DNA of 64,000 nucleotides from Uliginosibacterium sp. 31-16 (GCF_030730865.1 NZ_JAVALZ010000003.1:620001-684000), one strand, 5' to 3'. Shown: positions 46,409 through 55,088, counted from the stretch's first letter. Program-made: numbers and translations. The notes: generated by a model not told the origin, from the sequence alone.

Positions 46409-47383
46409 ATGTCTAAATGGTTTTCAGATAATTCCAGATCCATTGGTGGAACGCCGCTGGTCAAGCTCAACCGCATCACCGGTGGCGCTGGTGCCACGGT
46501 GCTGGCGAAGATAGAAGGACGGAATCCCGCATACTCTGTCAAATGCCGGATCGGTGCCGCCTTGATCGACGACGCGGAAAAGCGTGGCCTGCTCGGGCCG
46601 GGCAAGGAACTGGTCGAGCCTACCAGTGGCAACACCGGGATTGCACTGGCCTTCGTCGCCGCTGCACGCGGCATTCCGCTGACCCTGACGATGCCTGAGA
46701 CGATGAGCCTGGAGCGGCGCAAGCTGCTGGTTGCTTACGGAGCCAGGCTGGTGCTGACCGAAGGCGCCAAGGGTATGAGTGGTGCGATTGCCAAGGCAGA
46801 GGAAATTGCGGCGTCGGACCCCAAGTATGTGCTGCTGCAGCAGTTCAAGAATCCGGCCAACCCGGCCATCCACGAAGCCACCACGGGCCCCGAGATCTGG
46901 GATGCTACCGATGGTGCGGTGGATATCTTCGTTTCCGGCGTGGGTACGGGCGGCACGATTACCGGGGTGTCGCGCTATATCAAAAAAGCCAAAGGCAAGG
47001 CGATTACTTCCGTGGCGGTTGAGCCGGCGTCCAGTCCGGTGTTGAGCCAGACGCGCAATGGCGAGCCGGTCAAGCCGGGGCCGCACAAGATCCAGGGCAT
47101 CGGCGCCGGTTTCGTGCCTGGCGTTCTGGATCTGTCGCTGGTAGATAGCATCGAGCAGGTCAGCAATGAAGATGCTGTCGAGTTTGCCCGTCGCCTGGCG
47201 CGCGAAGAAGGGATTCTGTCCGGTATCTCCAGCGGTGCTGCTGCAGCCGTCGCTGTGCGTCTGGCCCAGAAGCCCGAAAATGCGGGCAAGACCATCGTGG
47301 CAATCCTGCCGGATTCGGGTGAGCGCTATCTGAGCTCGGTGTTGTTTGAGGGGCTTTTTGACGCGGCCGGGATCGCGGCATGA
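46409..47383 (+). CDS. cysK: Cysteine synthase (O-acetylserine sulfhydrylase)
   Basis: This is a PLP enzyme of 324 residues that makes cysteine from O-acetylserine and sulfide. PLP lysine K45 lies in [11 protein letters not shown], followed by the substrate loop [10 protein letters not shown], the phosphate-binding [11 protein letters not shown] and [15 protein letters not shown]. It ends 4 bases into the acetyltransferase gene, so the substrate producer and user are translationally coupled. A and B isozymes (CysK, CysM) are hard to separate by eye. Confidence 0.93.
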   Translation: MSKWFSDNSRSIGGTPLVKLNRITGGAGATVLAKIEGRNPAYSVKCRIGAALIDDAEKRGLLGPGKELVEPTSGNTGIALAFVAAARGIPLTLTMPETMSLERRKLLVAYGARLVLTEGAKGMSGAIAKAEEIAASDPKYVLLQQFKNPANPAIHEATTGPEIWDATDGAVDIFVSGVGTGGTITGVSRYIKKAKGKAITSVAVEPASSPVLSQTRNGEPVKPGPHKIQGIGAGFVPGVLDLSLVDSIEQVSNEDAVEFARRLAREEGILSGISSGAAAAVAVRLAQKPENAGKTIVAILPDSGERYLSSVLFEGLFDAAGIAA

Positions 47384-48357
47384 ACATCAGGCTTTCGTCC
47401 CTGGATGGGGCCGGTGCTTCAATGCTGGCCTCCGCCACGCCGAACTGGGATCTGGACCGTGTCGTTGCCGGCCTGCGTGAAGTACGCGAAAGCTGGCGTG
47501 AGGCCCAGCAGCGCCGCCATGAATATGGCGGGCGCGAGCTGCCGTCGCCGGAAACCCTGCGTCAGCTTCTGCTGTCCCTGCGGGGGGCACTGTTTCCAAT
47601 GCGTCTCGGTCCAGCCGACTTGCGTCAGGAAAGCGAGGATTTCTACGTCGGCCATACCCTGGATGCGGCCTTGAACAACTTGCTCGTCCAGGTACGGCTT
47701 GAGTTGCGCTATGCAGCCCGCCAGACAAACGCGGGGGCTACCTCGCTGGAACTTCAGGCAGCAGGCATTGTGCGTGATTTTGCTGGCGCCTTGCCGGATA
47801 TCCGTCGCCTGCTTGATACCGACGTGGCGGCAGCTTTTCGCGGTGACCCTGCCGCGCGCAGCGTGGATGAAGTGCTGCTGTGCTATCCCGGCGTCGTGGC
47901 AATGATTCATCACCGCATTGCCCACAAGCTGCATCAGCTTGGCGTTCCTCTGCTGGCACGCATCGTGGCGGAGCTGGCGCATTCCGAAACCGGAATTGAC
48001 ATTCATCCCGGTGCGCAGATCGGCCCGGGGTTCTTCATCGATCACGGGACGGGTGTGGTGATCGGAGAAACCGCCATCATCGGCCGCAACGTGCGTGTCT
48101 ACCAGGCGGTCACCCTGGGGGCCAAGCGTTTTAGCAGCGATGAGGCAGGCACGTTGCACAAGGGCTTGCCGCGTCATCCGATTGTTGAAGATGACGTGGT
48201 GATCTACGCCGGCGCATCGGTACTGGGGCGGGTCACCATCGGCAAGGGCTCGGTGATTGGCGGCAATGTCTGGCTGACGCGCAGTGTTTCAGCGGGAAGC
48301 AACGTGACGCAGGCCAATTCCCAGCATGAAGTGCTGAACCACGGTGGAGGGATTTAA
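47380..48357 (+). CDS. epsC: Serine O-acetyltransferase (EpsC/CysE type)
   Basis: This protein of 325 residues makes O-acetylserine for cysteine synthase. An all-helical N-terminal region (1-190) precedes a left-handed beta-helix of hexapeptide repeats (about 195-300) with [33 protein letters not shown] and VTLGAKRF. The long N-terminal half is that of the EpsC-type enzymes commonly found beside family 2A encapsulins. It overlaps cysK by 4 bases; the XRE gene starts 2 bases after its stop. Confidence 0.92.
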   Translation: MNIRLSSLDGAGASMLASATPNWDLDRVVAGLREVRESWREAQQRRHEYGGRELPSPETLRQLLLSLRGALFPMRLGPADLRQESEDFYVGHTLDAALNNLLVQVRLELRYAARQTNAGATSLELQAAGIVRDFAGALPDIRRLLDTDVAAAFRGDPAARSVDEVLLCYPGVVAMIHHRIAHKLHQLGVPLLARIVAELAHSETGIDIHPGAQIGPGFFIDHGTGVVIGETAIIGRNVRVYQAVTLGAKRFSSDEAGTLHKGLPRHPIVEDDVVIYAGASVLGRVTIGKGSVIGGNVWLTRSVSAGSNVTQANSQHEVLNHGGGI

Positions 48358-48359
48358 GC

Positions 48360-48581
48360 ATGAGTCCGGTCGTCAACCGATTCCCTGCCGTCGTACGCCA
48401 GTTGCGCGAAGCGCGTGGCTGGTCGCAGGAAGAGCTCGCCGAGCGTGCCGATCTGAACCGTTCCTATGTGGGTGAGATCGAGCGCGGTATTGCCATGCCT
48501 TCACTGGTGACCATCAACAAACTTGCCTGCGGTTTCGAGCTTTTGCCCTCCTATCTGCTGGCGCGCTGTGAGCAACATTGA
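48360..48581 (+). CDS. Small XRE-family helix-turn-helix regulator
   Basis: This is a protein of 73 residues that is little more than one lambda-repressor-type helix-turn-helix (VVRQLREARGWSQEELAERADLNRSYVGEIERGIAMPSLVTINKLACGF, read in parts). It is at the end of the rhodanese-cysK-epsC unit and just upstream of the encapsulin promoter, so it may regulate the compartment genes. Its single cysteine pair (C57, C70) could sense redox state, which is speculative. Confidence 0.88.
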   Translation: MSPVVNRFPAVVRQLREARGWSQEELAERADLNRSYVGEIERGIAMPSLVTINKLACGFELLPSYLLARCEQH

Positions 48582-48605
48582 TGGCTTTGTGCTGGCGATA
48601 GCATG

Positions 48606-48634
48606 TTGAGACACGCTTAGAAGAAAAGCATATT
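48606..48634 (+). promoter_or_regulatory. Sigma-70-like promoter for the encapsulin gene
   Basis: TTGAGA (48606-48611) and CATATT (48629-48634) are 17 bases apart, about 50 bases before the encapsulin start. A strong AAGGAG site follows at 48671-48676, 6 bases before the ATG. The boxes suggest that shell and cargo can be expressed separately from the upstream cysteine genes. Confidence 0.5.
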
Positions 48635-48682
48635 TGGTAAGACGTTTTCCTGATAAACCCTGAATCTTGCAAGGAGCCATGA

Positions 48683-49612
48683 ATGGCCGCAAATGAAGTC
48701 CAGCAAGCGCTTGGCGATAACGCCGCACGCCAGCTTGCGAATGCCACCAAGACTGTCCCGCAGCTTTCCATCATCACGCCGCGCTGGCTGACCCATCTGC
48801 TGCAGTGGCAACCCGTCGAGGCTGGTATCTACCGCCTGAACAAGGTCAAGAATCCGCTGGATGTGCAGGTAACCTGCACTCAGCGCGAAGGCTTCGGCGA
48901 ACTGCCGAACACCTTCGTTGATTACGAAGAAGCCCCGCGCGAGTACTTCCTCAATGCAGTCAGCACCGTGCTGGACGTGCAGACCCGCGTGTCCGATCTC
49001 TACAGCAGCCCGCATGACCAGATCAAGGAACAACTGCGCCTGACGATCGAAACGATCAAGGAGCGTCAGGAGTCCGAACTCATCAACAATCCGGACTACG
49101 GCCTGCTTGCGAGCGTGCATCCGGATCAGATCATCTATCCGCTGACAGGCGCACCGACGCCGGACGATCTGGACGAGCTGCTCACCAAGGTGTGGAAAGA
49201 GCCGGCCTTCTTCCTGACTCACCCGCTGGCGATTGCCGCCTTCGGCCGTGAGTGCACGCGCCGTGGCGTGCCGCCCCCCACAGTGTCGCTCTTCGGCTCG
49301 CAGTTCCTGACCTGGCGCGGCATCCCGCTGATCCCGTCGGACAAGGTGCCGGTGGCCGATGGCAAGACCAAGATTTTGCTGATCCGCGTGGGCGAGAAGC
49401 GCCAGGGCGTGGTTGGCCTGTTCCAGCCGGGTCTGGCGGGCGAACAAAGCCCGGGTCTGTCTGTGCGCTTCATGGGCATCAACCGCAACGCCATCGCGTC
49501 CTACCTGATTTCGCTGTACTGCTCGCTGGCTGTGCTGACCGACGACGCGCTGGCCGTGCTTGATGATGTGGAGATCGGCAAGTTCCATGACTACCCAGAC
49601 ACCTACAAGTAA
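48683..49612 (+). CDS. Family 2A encapsulin shell protein (SrpI-like)
   Basis: This is a protein of 309 residues highly similar in layout and wording to cyanobacterial SrpI, a phage-HK97-fold shell protein that self-assembles into a hollow nanocompartment. Recognisable blocks are DNAARQLANATKTVPQLSIITPRWL, QWQPVEAGIYRLNKVKNP, DQIKEQLRLTIETIKERQESELI, PTPDDLDELLTKVWKEPAFFLTHPLAIAAFGRECTRRGVPPPTVSLFGS and MGINRNAIASYLISLYCSLAVLTDDALAVL. It overlaps its cargo gene by 26 bases. Known members package a cysteine desulfurase; the shell and cargo here match that rule. Confidence 0.95.
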   Translation: MAANEVQQALGDNAARQLANATKTVPQLSIITPRWLTHLLQWQPVEAGIYRLNKVKNPLDVQVTCTQREGFGELPNTFVDYEEAPREYFLNAVSTVLDVQTRVSDLYSSPHDQIKEQLRLTIETIKERQESELINNPDYGLLASVHPDQIIYPLTGAPTPDDLDELLTKVWKEPAFFLTHPLAIAAFGRECTRRGVPPPTVSLFGSQFLTWRGIPLIPSDKVPVADGKTKILLIRVGEKRQGVVGLFQPGLAGEQSPGLSVRFMGINRNAIASYLISLYCSLAVLTDDALAVLDDVEIGKFHDYPDTYK

Positions 49613-51524
49613 TCCTGCAGGCGCAGGCAGCTTGGGTGGTGTGACGGGGCTGACGCCGCCGGCTGGCCTTCCCGAGGGGCCTCCCTCGGGCCTGCCGGAT
49701 GTGGCAAGCCTGGCAAAGCTGGCGGGCGAATTCTTTTCCGCCTTGCCGACGACAGCGCTCCCAGGTGGTGCCACTAATGGTTTGCCCCTCGGGCTGAGCC
49801 ATCTGGGTGGCCCGTCGCAGCTCGCTACGCCGCCTCAGCCATCCGAGCCGGTGTTGGCACTTGGTGCGCGAGCCCCTGCGCTCGCTCCGGTTGCCCAGAC
49901 ACAGACCGGGCTGCCTGAAAAGGCGGTGGATTCTGCTGGCGTATCGAGCCGTTCTCCGGCGCAGGGCGTGCCCGAAGCCTATGCGGCCTCGCTGCCCAGC
50001 ATCGATCTGCCGCAAGCCCCCGTGCAAGCGCCAGCAACGCCGCCCAGCTCACCGTATTACTTCCTCGGTGAAACGAGCGCGTATCCGGTTGCCGACGAAG
50101 TCGATGTGCCGCGTGAAGATCGCGTGACAGCCCGTTCTTTCGGTTTGCCCGGTGAGGACGAGTTGTGTGCGTTGCTCGGTGGTGTGCCGCCAACCGCTGC
50201 TGCTCCGACTGCCGAACCTGCGAAGAAGGATCAGTGGTTCTACTTCACGGATCTGACTCGTAACGAGAATGGTCGTGCTCCGGCGTCGCAAGCCGGCGCA
50301 CGTCCGCCTTTCGATGTGAACGCCGTGCGCCGCGACTTTCCGATCCTGCAGGAACGCGTTAATGGCAAGCAGCTGGTCTGGTTCGACAACGCTGCCACCA
50401 CCCACAAGCCGCAGGCCGTGATCGACCGTCTGGCTTACTTCTACGCCCACGAGAATTCCAATATTCACCGTGCGGCGCATGAACTGGCTGCGCGGGCGAC
50501 GGATGCCTACGAGGGGGCGCGCAACAAGGTCAAACGCTTCATCGGTGCCAGCTCCACGGAGGAAATCATCTTCGTGCGCGGCGCCACCGAAGCGATCAAT
50601 CTGGTTGCCAAGACCTGGGGCGCGCAGAACATCGGCGAGGGGGACGAGATCATCGTCTCCAATCTGGAGCACCATGCCAACATCGTTCCCTGGCAGCAGC
50701 TGGCTGCTGCCAAGGGTGCGAAGCTGCGTGTGATACCGGTGGATGACACGGGGCAGATCCTGCTCGACGAGTATCGCAAGTTGCTCAACGACAAGACCAG
50801 GATCGTCGCGGTGACGCAAGTCTCCAACGCGCTCGGCACCGTCACGCCGATCAAGGATATTGTCGCCCTCGCACACAGCGTGGGTGCCAAGGCGCTGGTC
50901 GACGGCGCGCAATCCGTGTCGCACATGCGGGTGAATGTGCAGCAGCTGGATGCCGACTTCTTCGTCTTCTCGGGCCACAAGATCTTCGGCCCGACCGGCA
51001 TCGGCGTGGTCTACGGCAAACGCGACATCCTCGAAAACATGCCGCCCTGGCAGGGTGGGGGCAACATGATCGCGGACGTCACGTTTGAGCGCACGATCTA
51101 TCAGCCGCCGCCCAACCGCTTCGAAGCCGGCACCGGCAACATCGCGGATGCGGTAGGCCTCGGCGCGGCGCTGGATTATGTGGATCGCATCGGCATCGAG
51201 AATATCGGGAGCTACGAGCACGATCTGCTGGCTTATGCCACGCAAGGCTTGCTGACGATTCCGGGTATCCGCCTGATCGGCACGGCGGCCGAGAAAGCCA
51301 GTGTTGCGTCCTTCGTGCTCAAGGGCTTCACCACGCAGGAAGTGGGCGAAGCACTGAACCGCGAAGGCATTGCGGTGCGTACCGGCCACCATTGCGCCCA
51401 GCCGATTCTGCGGCGCTTCGGTGTCGAGCAGACCGTGCGGCCCTCGCTGGCTTTCTACAACACCTGCGAAGAGGTCGATCGCATGGTGCGCGTGGTGTAT
51501 CAGCTGGCGACTTCGCGTCGTTGA
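49587..51524 (+). CDS. Encapsulin cargo: SufS-type cysteine desulfurase with long N-terminal loading domain
   Basis: This is a protein of 645 residues. The C-terminal part (about 243-645) is a class II cysteine desulfurase that releases sulfur from cysteine as a persulfide: PLP lysine K465 in FSGHKIFGPTGIG, catalytic C603 in RTGHHCAQPILRRFG, and EHHANIVPWQ. The first 242 residues are proline/alanine-rich and probably disordered, with three islands of conserved-looking character: ASLAKLAGEFFSALP (40-54), SPYYFLGE (155-162) and QWFYFTDL (216-223). Such extensions load family 2A cargo into the shell. The ATG lies inside the shell gene. Confidence 0.94.
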   Translation: MTTQTPTSNPAGAGSLGGVTGLTPPAGLPEGPPSGLPDVASLAKLAGEFFSALPTTALPGGATNGLPLGLSHLGGPSQLATPPQPSEPVLALGARAPALAPVAQTQTGLPEKAVDSAGVSSRSPAQGVPEAYAASLPSIDLPQAPVQAPATPPSSPYYFLGETSAYPVADEVDVPREDRVTARSFGLPGEDELCALLGGVPPTAAAPTAEPAKKDQWFYFTDLTRNENGRAPASQAGARPPFDVNAVRRDFPILQERVNGKQLVWFDNAATTHKPQAVIDRLAYFYAHENSNIHRAAHELAARATDAYEGARNKVKRFIGASSTEEIIFVRGATEAINLVAKTWGAQNIGEGDEIIVSNLEHHANIVPWQQLAAAKGAKLRVIPVDDTGQILLDEYRKLLNDKTRIVAVTQVSNALGTVTPIKDIVALAHSVGAKALVDGAQSVSHMRVNVQQLDADFFVFSGHKIFGPTGIGVVYGKRDILENMPPWQGGGNMIADVTFERTIYQPPPNRFEAGTGNIADAVGLGAALDYVDRIGIENIGSYEHDLLAYATQGLLTIPGIRLIGTAAEKASVASFVLKGFTTQEVGEALNREGIAVRTGHHCAQPILRRFGVEQTVRPSLAFYNTCEEVDRMVRVVYQLATSRR

Positions 51525-51544
51525 GTGTGTTGTAAGCAATCGCA

Positions 51545-51577
51545 AGCCGGCAGCCGGGAAACCGCTGCCGGCTTTTT
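51545..51577 (+). terminator. Rho-independent terminator after the encapsulin cargo gene
   Basis: AGCCGGCAG (51545-51553) pairs with CTGCCGGCT (51565-51573) and is followed by a T-run. It lies 21 bases after the stop and 20 bases before the OsmC-like gene, so OsmC is partly insulated. Confidence 0.8.
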
Positions 51578-51596
51578 CATTTGAGAGAGTCCGAAT

Positions 51597-52019
51597 ATGG
51601 AATGCACCGTCAGCTGGGCCGGGGAGGCCCGTTTTATTGCCTCAACCGGCAGTGGTCACGAAGTCCGCATGGAAGGCGGGGCAGGCGAGCTGGGAGGGAA
51701 AAACCAGTTTCCCCGACCGATGGAAATGATTCTGGCCGGCGCTGGCGGCTGCACTGCTTACGACATCGTTGTGCTTCTCAGGCGTGAGGGCTATGCGGTA
51801 GAGGGATGCAAGATTCGTCTTGATGCCGAGCGAGCAGGAAGCGAGCCCAAAGTATTCACACGCATCCATTATCACTACACGGTGAGCGGGCGTGACATTG
51901 AGCCAGACGCCGTGGCGCGTGCGATCGCGCTGTCTGCCGGAAAGTACAGCTCAGCGGCGAACATGCTGTGCAAGACCGCACAGCTCGTTCACGACTTCGA
52001 GGTCGTCAACGCGGTCTGA
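51597..52019 (+). CDS. OsmC/Ohr-family thiol protein (YhfA-like)
   Basis: This is a protein of 140 residues with the OsmC fold. Its two redox cysteines are C52 (in GAGGCTAYDIV) and C125 (in AANMLCKTAQL), the pair that reduces peroxides or handles persulfides in this family. It follows the desulfurase gene and overlaps the convergent MFS gene by 31 bases. A role in resolving persulfide or peroxide stress from released sulfur is plausible inference. Confidence 0.88.
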   Translation: MECTVSWAGEARFIASTGSGHEVRMEGGAGELGGKNQFPRPMEMILAGAGGCTAYDIVVLLRREGYAVEGCKIRLDAERAGSEPKVFTRIHYHYTVSGRDIEPDAVARAIALSAGKYSSAANMLCKTAQLVHDFEVVNAV

Positions 52020-53245
52020 GCGGAGATGTTTTCGACTCGCCCGATCTCCGGTTCGCGGATGGGCAGGTTCACCAGTGCGGCGAACGCGGCCAGGCCCATG
52101 TCGGCCCACCACATCGGCGTCAGGCTGTTCCAGCGTGCCAGTGCCAGGCCACCCAGCCAGGCACCGAGAAAGCCGCCGATCTGGTGTGAGAGCAGGGTCA
52201 GGCCGAAGAGTGTCGACAGATAGCGATTGCCGAAGAGTTTGCTGACCACACCAGCGGTGGGCGGCACGGTGGCGAGCCAGGTGGCGCCGAGGCCGGCGGC
52301 GAAGAGGTAGAAGCTGGCGGATGTGCGCGGGCTGGCGAGAAAGAGCAGGACCATCGCGGCGCGTGCGCCATACAGCCAGACCAGAATCAGTTTGCTGCGC
52401 AAGTGCTGCACCAGCCAGCCGGCGGTGAGGCTGCCGAGGATGTTGAAGAGGCCGATCACCGCCAGCGAGCCGCTCGCCACGCCAGCGGGCAGCACGCACA
52501 GACTTACTTCGCCGGGCAGATGGGTGACGAGAAAGGCAATGTGGAAGCCGCAGGTAAAAAAGCCCGCATGCAGCAGCAGGTAACTGCGATCCCGCAATGC
52601 CGTGCGGAGCACGCTGGAGAGCCGCTCCCCGCCTTGCTCTGCAGCATGCATGCGCGCAGAGGTAATGCTGGCGGGCCTCTTCAGGATGCGGGCCAGGGGC
52701 AGGGCGCACAGCGTGATGAAGGCAAGCCCGCACAAGGCACCGACCCAGCCACTGAACAGGATCAAGCCTTGCACCAGCGGCGCAAAGAGGAACTGGCCGA
52801 CGCTGCCGCCCGCGTTGATGATGCCGGCGCTCATGCCACGGTGTTGCGGCGGCAGGCGCTGGGCAATCGCTCCGATCAGCACCGAGAAAGCACCGGAACC
52901 GGTGCCGGCGGCCATCAAGACGCCGAGCACCAGACTCAGGCCCGGCGTCGAGTGCATCAGCGGCGTCAGCAGCAAGCCGACAGCCTGCAGAATCAGTGCG
53001 GCCACCAGTACGCGGCCCGGACCATAGCGGTCAGCCACCGCGCCGGCAACTGGCTGGATCGCGCCCCACACGAACTGGTTCACGGCCATTGCCAGGCTGA
53101 TGCTGGCGATGCCCAGGCCGGTGGCGGTATTCAGTGGCGAGACGAACAGCCCGAGCGACAAGCGCGTGCCCAAGGTGACGGCGAGTACTGCGGCGGCGGC
53201 CAGGGCGAGCCTGATCCAGTGGTTCGGGTGAGGAGTGCCGGTCAT
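51989..53245 (-). CDS. Major facilitator superfamily transporter
   Basis: This is a 12-helix MFS exporter or importer of 418 residues from MTGTPHPNHWIRLAL. The open frame extends 34 codons upstream but with no supporting features. The signature VADRYGPGRVLV lies between helices 2 and 3, and TLFGLTLLSHQIGGFLGAWLGGLA near the end is typical of YbfB/oxalate-formate-like members. Substrate is unknown. Its 3' end runs 31 bases into the OsmC-like gene on the other strand. Confidence 0.85.
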   Translation of the reverse strand: MTGTPHPNHWIRLALAAAAVLAVTLGTRLSLGLFVSPLNTATGLGIASISLAMAVNQFVWGAIQPVAGAVADRYGPGRVLVAALILQAVGLLLTPLMHSTPGLSLVLGVLMAAGTGSGAFSVLIGAIAQRLPPQHRGMSAGIINAGGSVGQFLFAPLVQGLILFSGWVGALCGLAFITLCALPLARILKRPASITSARMHAAEQGGERLSSVLRTALRDRSYLLLHAGFFTCGFHIAFLVTHLPGEVSLCVLPAGVASGSLAVIGLFNILGSLTAGWLVQHLRSKLILVWLYGARAAMVLLFLASPRTSASFYLFAAGLGATWLATVPPTAGVVSKLFGNRYLSTLFGLTLLSHQIGGFLGAWLGGLALARWNSLTPMWWADMGLAAFAALVNLPIREPEIGRVENISAQTALTTSKS

Positions 53246-53437
53246 GACGATGGAAAACTTGACGGAGCAGCAGCCTCGCAGGTCGCGCTGTGACAGACAA
53301 GCGGCGATGACCAGCATGCATATCAGATGATGTGATAAGCAAGGCACAAGAATTTCGTTCGCACCGAAAGACCCTTCTTTTAAGGTGGTCGGCTTTCACG
53401 GCGCCATTCGGTGCCACCTCCGCGAAAGGAAAACCGC

Positions 53438-53689
53438 ATGGCCTTGCTGGTCACCGAGGATTGCATCAATTGTGATGTCTGCCAGAGCCTGTGCCCCAAT
53501 GGTGCGATCAGCCAGGCTGAGGGCGCGTCGCTCATCGATCCGGTGTTGTGCACGGAGTGTGTCGGGCATTTCGACGCGCCACAGTGCGTGGAAAACTGCC
53601 CGAGCGACTGCGTGATCGAAGATCCGGACCACCGCGAAAGTACCGGGACATTGCTGCAGAAGCATCAGCTTATCGCCAGCTTTGGTTGA
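53438..53689 (+). CDS. YfhL-type 2[4Fe-4S] ferredoxin
   Basis: This is a ferredoxin of 83 residues with two cluster motifs: C9-x2-C12-x2-C15-x3-C19-P, and C38-x2-C41-x8-C50-x3-C54-P. This unequal spacing matches the YfhL/Allochromatium-type ferredoxins, which have very low potential clusters. It is located just before apt, without clear functional ties. An electron donor to the radical SAM enzymes in this window is possible but unsupported by position. Confidence 0.93.
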   Translation: MALLVTEDCINCDVCQSLCPNGAISQAEGASLIDPVLCTECVGHFDAPQCVENCPSDCVIEDPDHRESTGTLLQKHQLIASFG

Positions 53690-53701
53690 GCCGGATGGAT
53701 C

Positions 53702-54238
53702 ATGCCGACACATATCATCAGAAAGGCCATCCGCACCGTGCCGGACTGGCCGCAGGCGGGTATCTGCTTCCGCGATATCACTCCTTTGCTGCAGGACCCC
53801 AAGGCCTTCCGCCTGTTGATTGGATTACTTGCTGAACGTTATCGCACCCGGCCACCCGACTACGTGGCAGGCATCGATGCGCGCGGCTTCATCCTTGGCG
53901 CGGCGCTGGCGTACGAGATGGGTGTCGGCTTCATCCCGGTACGCAAGAAGGGCAAGCTGCCTTTTGCCACCGTGTCCGAAGATTACGCGCTGGAGTACGG
54001 CACGGCCTGCGTTGAAATCCATGCCGACGCCTGTTGTCCGGGCGACCGTGTGCTGCTGGTCGACGATCTGGTGGCAACTGGCGGTACCATGCTCGCCGCA
54101 GCGCGCCTGATCCGCAGATTGGGCGCTGAAATTGTCGAGGCCGCAGCCATCGTGGATCTGCCCGAGCTCGGCGGCTCCAGCCTGATCCGGGCGGCGGGCA
54201 TCAACGTTTACGCGGCGTGTGATTTTGCCGGGCATTGA
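53702..54238 (+). CDS. apt: Adenine phosphoribosyltransferase
   Basis: This is a type I phosphoribosyltransferase of 178 residues that salvages adenine to AMP. The PRPP loop [17 protein letters not shown], the [11 protein letters not shown] start and [15 protein letters not shown] motifs are those of Apt. It is followed 18 bases later by mtnN, which releases adenine from methylthioadenosine and S-adenosylhomocysteine, so the two genes form an adenine salvage pair. Radical SAM enzymes, two of which are in this window, generate 5'-deoxyadenosine, another MtnN substrate. Confidence 0.93.
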   Translation: MPTHIIRKAIRTVPDWPQAGICFRDITPLLQDPKAFRLLIGLLAERYRTRPPDYVAGIDARGFILGAALAYEMGVGFIPVRKKGKLPFATVSEDYALEYGTACVEIHADACCPGDRVLLVDDLVATGGTMLAAARLIRRLGAEIVEAAAIVDLPELGGSSLIRAAGINVYAACDFAGH

Positions 54239-54256
54239 TTTTTTGAGGAGTAGAAA

Positions 54257-54946
54257 TTGATCGTCATTCTGGGCGCCATGGACAGCGAGATCGCTGAGTT
54301 CCTGTCGGTGATGGAGCAGCGCGAGACCTCGGTCTGGCAAGGCATCGAGGAACATCGCGGACTCATCGACGGCCACCGCGTGCTGGTCAGCAAGACGGGC
54401 GTGGGCAAGGCCATGGCCGCCATGCGCACCCAGCATTTCATCGACAAGGCCGCGCCGCGTGCGCTGCTGTTCACCGGTCTCGCCGGCAGCCTCAAGACCG
54501 ACATCCGCATTGGTGACACCGTGCTCGGCCGTGATCTGGTGCAGCACGATCTGGAAAGTGTGGTGCTGGGGCTGCCGCGCGGGCAGATCCCTTTCACCGA
54601 GATCCGCTTCCTGACGCCGGACCCGGCCTTGCTGGCCCGCGCGACTCAATATCAGCCGCCGGAGGGCAAAGTCCATCTGGGCCGCATCTGCACCGGTGAT
54701 CAGTTCATCACGCACCGCGAAATGAGCAGCCACGCCTACCTGCATCAAGAGCTGGCCGGCGACGCCGTGGAGATGGAAGGCGCCGCCGTAGCGCTGGTGT
54801 GCTCGCTCAACGCCATTCCCTACCTCGTGGCCCGCACCATCTCCGACATGGCCGACGAGGATGCCGTCAGCAACTTCGAAGAGATCCTGCCGCGTGCCAG
54901 CCAGAACAGTCTGGCGCTGGTCCGCCATCTGCTGGCGGGAATGTAG
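54257..54946 (+). CDS. mtnN: 5'-methylthioadenosine/S-adenosylhomocysteine nucleosidase
   Basis: This is a nucleosidase of 229 residues. Motifs LGAMDSEI (active-site Glu), GLAGSL, VEMEGAAVALV and ISDMADED (catalytic Asp) are intact. The start codon is TTG at 54257, with GAGGAG 6 bases before it; no upstream ATG fits. It clears methylthioadenosine, SAH and 5'-deoxyadenosine, linking sulfur and SAM turnover. Confidence 0.92.
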   Translation: MIVILGAMDSEIAEFLSVMEQRETSVWQGIEEHRGLIDGHRVLVSKTGVGKAMAAMRTQHFIDKAAPRALLFTGLAGSLKTDIRIGDTVLGRDLVQHDLESVVLGLPRGQIPFTEIRFLTPDPALLARATQYQPPEGKVHLGRICTGDQFITHREMSSHAYLHQELAGDAVEMEGAAVALVCSLNAIPYLVARTISDMADEDAVSNFEEILPRASQNSLALVRHLLAGM

Positions 54947-55046
54947 GTCTGGTCGAGGTGATGCCCTGAATGCTGCTACTGGCGGCGCTCTTCAGCCTGC
55001 TGTGCTGCAGAGTGTCGTCAGATGCGCCTGTATGGAAGAGCAGGCT

Positions 55047-55077
55047 GAAGAAGTCCGCCAGTAGCGGCTCTTCGCGG
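55047..55077 (+). repeat. Intergenic hairpin repeat (best copy)
   Basis: GAAGAAGTCCGCCAGTAG followed by CGGCTCTTCGCGG is an imperfect hairpin whose GAAGA/TCTTC and CCGC/GCGG arms pair around CAGTA. Related copies lie at 7664, 10369, 28053 and 36969. A further inverted partial copy lies just upstream (54969-54985, GGCGGCGCTCTTCAGCC). Confidence 0.65.
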
Positions 55078-55088
55078 TATTGAAAATA

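Noticed and set aside
49587-50310. Desulfurase N-terminal arm as a frameshift or assembly artefact
   Set aside because: The frame is open, has a normal start inside the shell gene, and long Pro/Ala arms are the rule for family 2A cargo.
50049-51545. Long open frame of about 498 codons antisense to the cysteine desulfurase
   Set aside because: Its protein is arginine/histidine-rich with no family features, and it mirrors the third-codon GC bias of the real gene on the other strand.
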